DNA from: Acidobacteriota bacterium
GTDB taxonomy: Bacteria; Acidobacteriota; Terriglobia; Bryobacterales; Bryobacteraceae
Length of the DNA: 7,201 bases
Direction of reading: 5' to 3'
NCBI GenBank assembly: GCA_947505565.1
Contig: CANNLB010000120.1
Location: 1-7,201, forward strand
A program made the translations under genes and the position numbers. Shown piece after piece: positions 4,897 through 7,201 of this stretch. The first letter of the stretch is position 1; each line of letters opens with the position of its first letter. The notes below the pieces were generated by a model. It had not been told where the DNA came from and did not search any database. It saw nothing but the letters and a program-made list of their open reading frames with translations.

Positions 4897-7201
4897 ATGC
4901 AGACGCTTGCTGAAATCTGCATCAAACGGCCCGTTTTTGCCACTATGCTCATCATGATGCTGGTGGTGTTGGGCCTGGACGGCTATCGAAAGCTGGGCGT
5001 GGACTTATTCCCGAAGGTGGAGTTCCCGATTGTCTCGGTGACGACGTCGCTGCGCGGCGCGTCACCCGAAGAGGTTGAGACCCAGGTATCCAAGCGCATT
5101 GAAGAGGCCGTGAATACGGTTTCCGGCATTGACGAGCTGTTTTCGAATTCGTCCGAGGGACTGTCTCGGGTGACCGTGCAGTTCACCTTGGAAAAGGACG
5201 CCGAGGTGGCCGCGCAGGAGGTGCGAGACAAGATTTCGACCGTGCTTGGGCAGTTGCCCAACGACGCCGATCCGCCTGTGGTCGAGAAGGTTTCGACCGA
5301 CGCGTCCCCCATCATCAACGTGGTGATTTCGGCCAACCGGGACCTTCGCGAGACGACCAAGCTGGTGGACGACCAGATCAAGAAGGGCATCGAGTCGCTG
5401 GACGGAGTGGGCCAAGTGCGCTTCATCGGGGACCGGGAACGCGCGATTCAGATTTGGCTGGATGGCCAAAAGCTTTTCGCTTACAACCTGAATATTGATC
5501 AGATTCGGGGGGCGATTGCGTCGCAGAACGCTGAGATCCCGGGCGGTCGATTGGACCAGGGCAACCGCGAGTTAAGCGTACGCACCCTGGGCCGCATCAC
5601 GCGTCCGGAAGACTTCGCGACATTGATCGTCGCTAACACGCCAAGTGGGCCGGTACGGGTTAAAGACATCGCCACGGTGGAGGACGGCTTCAAAGAGCAG
5701 CGCACTTTGGCGCGGCTCGATGGGAGCGAGGCAGTGGTGTTGCAGATCCGCAAACAAGCGGGGACCAACACGCTGGCTGTCATCAAGAAAGTGAAGGAAC
5801 GGATCGATGAGATTCGCCCCGGGTTGGCTCCTGACTTTAAGATCGCCTACCTCGGCGATCAGTCGTTCTTCATTGAAGAGTCCTTCCTGGCCGTCCAGGA
5901 GCATTTGGTGCTGGGTGGTTTGCTGGCGGGAATCGTGGTGCTTTTATTCATGCGCAGTTGGCGGTCGACGCTGATTGCCGCGGTGGCCATCCCGACCTCG
6001 ATCATCTCGACCTACACGTTGATGAATTTGATGGGCTTTACGCTGAATCAGATCACCATGCTGGCGCTCACGCTGATGGTGGGGATCGTGATTGACGACG
6101 CGATCGTGGTACTCGAAAACATTTTTCGATTTCTTGAAGAAAAGAAGATGACGCCGATGGAAGCAGCCATTGAAGGCACGCGCGACATCGGCTTGGCCGT
6201 GCTGGCGACGACGCTTTCTTTGGCGGTTGTATTTCTGCCAGTGGCGTTCATGAGCGGGATTGTGGGGCGCTTCATGTCGAGTTTCGGATTCACGGCGGCG
6301 TTCGCCATTATGGTGTCGCTGGTGGTGAGCTTCACGCTGACGCCCATGCTTTGCTCCCGGTTCCTGAAGCTGAGCCCAGGGCACGATGCGGGCGCGACCA
6401 AGCAGACGTTGATCTTCAAGCTGGTGGATGTTCCCTATCAGGCGATGCTGCGGTGGTCCATGCGGCACCGCTGGGTGATTGTGACGATTTCGGTGGCCGT
6501 GGTGTTGTCGACCGGGGTCCTGTTTAAGTTCCTCGGGGTGGACTTCCTGCCGCAGGATGACCAGGCCGAATTCGAAGTGACCGTGCGCATGCCAGCCGGC
6601 TCTTCGCTGGCCGGAACGAATGAGTTGATGAAAGCGGTGGAGGCGGATCTGCGCCAACTCCCCGGCGTGCAAAACCTGCTGACCCAGATCGGCAGCGACC
6701 CGCGCCAACAGGTGGATCGCGGCACGGTGCTCATCGAGTTGACCCAGCCGGTGACGCGCAAAGAGACCCAGTTCCAGATCATGGACATGGCTCGCGAGAA
6801 GTTGCGGAAGTATAAGGAGCTGATCATCGCGGTCCAACTGCCGGCGGTGATTCAAGGCGCGGGACCGAACCGCGACTTCCAGTATTTCCTGCAGGGTCCT
6901 GACCTGGCGCAGCTTGACCGCTACGCCAAAACGCTGGTGGCGAAACTGGCTGCGACGCCGGGAGTGGCGGACCTGGAAAGCTCCTACGAATCGGGAAAGC
7001 CGGAGGTTCGCGTGACGGTGAATCGGGACAAGGCCGCTGACTTGAACGTGAACGTAGCGTCGATTGCGACAGCGCTACGCACTCTGGTTGCCGGTGACGA
7101 GCAGGTGACGACCTATCGCGAAGGCGATGACCGTTACGACGTCGGGCTGCGCGTAACCAAGGAGTTTCGCCAGTCGCCGGACGCGATGAGTCGTCTGTAC
7201 G
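4897..7201 (+). CDS. RND multidrug efflux permease, HAE1/AcrB type (N-terminal 768 residues, cut by window edge)
   Basis: The frame is open from ATG 4897 to the right edge with no stop. Family members have about 1030-1070 residues, so roughly the last quarter is missing. The start shows the family opening IKRPVFATMLIMMLVV (9-24) with the first membrane helix, then GVDLFPKVEFP (34-44) and a first large periplasmic domain to about 335. Helices 2-6 follow at about 337-480, and helix 4 carries the proton-relay pair Asp400-Asp401 in GIVIDDAIVVLEN. This double Asp is typical of HAE1 drug pumps; metal pumps of the CzcA type usually differ here. Helix 7 is near 525-546, then VDFLPQDDQAEF (548-559) opens the second periplasmic domain. 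It is the energy-using trimeric pump of the operon, driven by protons. The Lys and Thr of the relay in later helices lie outside the window. The drug range cannot be read from sequence, and no outer-membrane channel gene is seen. Confidence 0.95.
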   Translation, partial: MQTLAEICIKRPVFATMLIMMLVVLGLDGYRKLGVDLFPKVEFPIVSVTTSLRGASPEEVETQVSKRIEEAVNTVSGIDELFSNSSEGLSRVTVQFTLEKDAEVAAQEVRDKISTVLGQLPNDADPPVVEKVSTDASPIINVVISANRDLRETTKLVDDQIKKGIESLDGVGQVRFIGDRERAIQIWLDGQKLFAYNLNIDQIRGAIASQNAEIPGGRLDQGNRELSVRTLGRITRPEDFATLIVANTPSGPVRVKDIATVEDGFKEQRTLARLDGSEAVVLQIRKQAGTNTLAVIKKVKERIDEIRPGLAPDFKIAYLGDQSFFIEESFLAVQEHLVLGGLLAGIVVLLFMRSWRSTLIAAVAIPTSIISTYTLMNLMGFTLNQITMLALTLMVGIVIDDAIVVLENIFRFLEEKKMTPMEAAIEGTRDIGLAVLATTLSLAVVFLPVAFMSGIVGRFMSSFGFTAAFAIMVSLVVSFTLTPMLCSRFLKLSPGHDAGATKQTLIFKLVDVPYQAMLRWSMRHRWVIVTISVAVVLSTGVLFKFLGVDFLPQDDQAEFEVTVRMPAGSSLAGTNELMKAVEADLRQLPGVQNLLTQIGSDPRQQVDRGTVLIELTQPVTRKETQFQIMDMAREKLRKYKELIIAVQLPAVIQGAGPNRDFQYFLQGPDLAQLDRYAKTLVAKLAATPGVADLESSYESGKPEVRVTVNRDKAADLNVNVASIATALRTLVAGDEQVTTYREGDDRYDVGLRVTKEFRQSPDAMSRLY

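Noticed and set aside
5944..6855. Long antisense open frame (303 codons) opposite the RND permease
   Set aside because: Its product is His/Arg/Gln-rich low-complexity sequence with no family motif, and it is the mirror of a strongly conserved permease region in GC-rich DNA.
4897..7201. Heavy-metal (CzcA/CusA) type RND pump
   Set aside because: Helix 4 has the double Asp (400-401) of HAE1 drug pumps and the adaptor lacks metal-rich His/Met segments.

Overview
The window is GC-rich and densely coding, with six protein genes in two divergent, tightly packed clusters. It looks like ordinary chromosome from a Gram-negative-type bacterium, since it encodes a lipoprotein adaptor and an RND pump that need an outer membrane. 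Overall gene style (a short ceramidase-type hydrolase with signal peptide, a TetR-adaptor-RND cluster, a polyprenyl sugar transferase) is reminiscent of Acidobacteriota such as the Bryobacter/Solibacter group. That placement is an impression, not a proof. No RNA genes, insertion sequences, CRISPR arrays or phage genes were seen.

Left cluster, minus strand, read from 3017 down to 1: a two-domain membrane sugar-phosphate transferase that starts polyprenyl-linked exopolysaccharide or O-antigen assembly, then an orotate phosphoribosyltransferase-like gene (3 nt later, with its ribosome site inside the end of the previous gene), then a secreted neutral/alkaline ceramidase-type hydrolase (joined by a TAATG stop/start overlap). 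The hydrolase runs off the left edge. The spacing implies one transcript.

Right cluster, plus strand, 3071 to the right edge: a TetR-family repressor, a lipoprotein periplasmic adaptor (ATGA overlap with the repressor) and an HAE1-type RND permease (3 nt gap, good ribosome site) that runs off the right edge. Together they form a drug/hydrophobe efflux system whose own repressor is the first gene of the operon. An outer-membrane TolC-like channel is not in the window.

The two clusters are separated by only 53 bp (3018-3070). This gap, running into the first codons of the repressor gene, holds two overlapping palindromes and an imperfect 15-bp tandem repeat, the best candidate for the TetR operator. 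There is no gene-free stretch longer than 300 bases. I saw no strong evidence for a novel system. The points most worth checking are the operator-like repeat array, the divergent motifs of the PyrE-like protein, and a perfect in-frame 12-bp duplication in the adaptor gene.
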